Positions 63,780-64,000 of a stretch of DNA of 64,000 nucleotides are shown here, piece by piece. The notes below the pieces were generated by a model. It saw only the letters and a list, made by a program, of their open reading frames with translations, searched no databases and was not told the DNA's origin. Made by a program: the position numbers and the translations under genes. This DNA comes from HK1 sp965220535 (lineage in GTDB: Bacteria; Pseudomonadota; Gammaproteobacteria; HK1), in the NCBI GenBank assembly GCA_965220535.1, contig OZ244833.1:2418001-2482000 (forward strand), in the 5' to 3' direction. Numbering within the stretch: position 1 is the first letter of the stretch; each line of letters begins with the position of its first letter.

Positions 63780-64000
63780 TCAGGGATCCTTCGTTCGATC
63801 GAGGGACGGCGATCCCGCCCCTTCTTTCGTACCGACGACTTCCAATTCCAGCGAGCCGCGGGCCAGCCGAGCTTGCAGACGCTCGCCGGGGCGTACCTCG
63901 CTCGCTTCCCGCACCGCTTGCACCCTTTCCTCGTCTTGTTTCAAAAGGATCGAGTAGCCGCGCTCCAAGGTCGTGCCGGGTCCGAGTGCGCGCAAGGTTC
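63780..64000 (-). CDS. xseA: Exodeoxyribonuclease VII large subunit, C-terminal fragment (runs off window)
   Basis: The last 73 codons of an XseA protein whose start lies beyond the window edge. The stretch LGPGTTLERGYSILLKQDE followed by VRPGERLQARLARGSLELEV is the conserved C-terminal end of the large subunit (ERGY motif). ExoVII degrades single-stranded DNA. The fragment ends with a short polar tail (GAGSPSLDRTKDP). Confidence 0.85.
   Translation of the reverse strand, partial: TLRALGPGTTLERGYSILLKQDEERVQAVREASEVRPGERLQARLARGSLELEVVGTKEGAGSPSLDRTKDP

Overview
The window looks like a chromosomal segment of an alphaproteobacterium, high in GC. The best evidence is the co-oriented run prs - rplY (long Ctc-type L25) - pth - ychF, plus a fructose-type ABC transporter and kinase set in frcBCAK order, a TAXI-type TRAP transporter, an MttB-superfamily methyltransferase, a HugZ-like protein and a betaine-homocysteine-methyltransferase-like enzyme. 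Coding density is low. There are many gaps of 0.4-2 kb, several broken or decaying genes (the MttB-like gene, an ankyrin gene, duplicated membrane-protein genes) and many tandem duplications. Together with ankyrin and Calx-beta proteins this suggests a host-associated, probably marine bacterium undergoing genome erosion; that lifestyle is an inference.

Layout. 0-5 kb: TAXI TRAP transporter (binding protein, fused permease) translationally coupled to a frameshifted MttB-family gene. 6 kb: a small secreted-peptide gene with its own terminator. 6.6-14.2 kb: HugZ-like protein, a TPP-enzyme/MFS pair and a YdiJ-like FAD/Fe-S dehydrogenase. 15-18.3 kb: a secreted Calx-beta protein whose natural start lies behind a 12-base poly-C tract. 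18.4-26 kb: a tungsten aldehyde oxidoreductase with its four-cluster ferredoxin, separated from a MoaD/ThiS-like protein by an approximately 5 kb block. That block holds a cysteine-rich polyprotein, five overlapping small genes and a small membrane protein. 26-27.4 kb: five 244-bp tandem repeats. 27.8-34.3 kb: a homocysteine methyltransferase, a duplicated module of glycine-rich membrane coiled-coil proteins, and a PuuE-like deacetylase. 34.5-40.3 kb: moaE, moeA, ychF, pth, rplY, prs. 41-50 kb: an antiporter subunit, hydroxybutyryl-CoA dehydrogenase, aminotransferase, a coiled-coil repeat protein, a conserved hypothetical protein and an S9 peptidase. 50-56 kb: rpe and the frc-type sugar uptake and kinase genes. 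56-64 kb: a DddP-like M24 protein, an ankyrin pseudogene, a second Calx-beta protein, seven approximately 230-bp tandem repeats and the 3' end of xseA.

Most novel material. (1) A 490-residue secreted protein at 19163-20635 is built like a polyprotein. Twelve short cysteine-paired units are each closed by a T-[QM]-[ML]-A-like motif, and its leader is shared with the 97-residue product at 6050-6343. (2) The secreted Calx-beta protein at 15.4-18.3 kb has the hallmarks of an ON/OFF slippage switch: ideal Shine-Dalgarno and ATG, then C12, then an out-of-frame signal peptide. (3) The 3' ends of three unrelated genes (Calx-beta, aldehyde oxidoreductase, rpe) are duplicated in tandem immediately downstream. 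(4) Both Calx-beta proteins carry a paired cysteine domain ending in LVNNSA, which I cannot assign to a known family.
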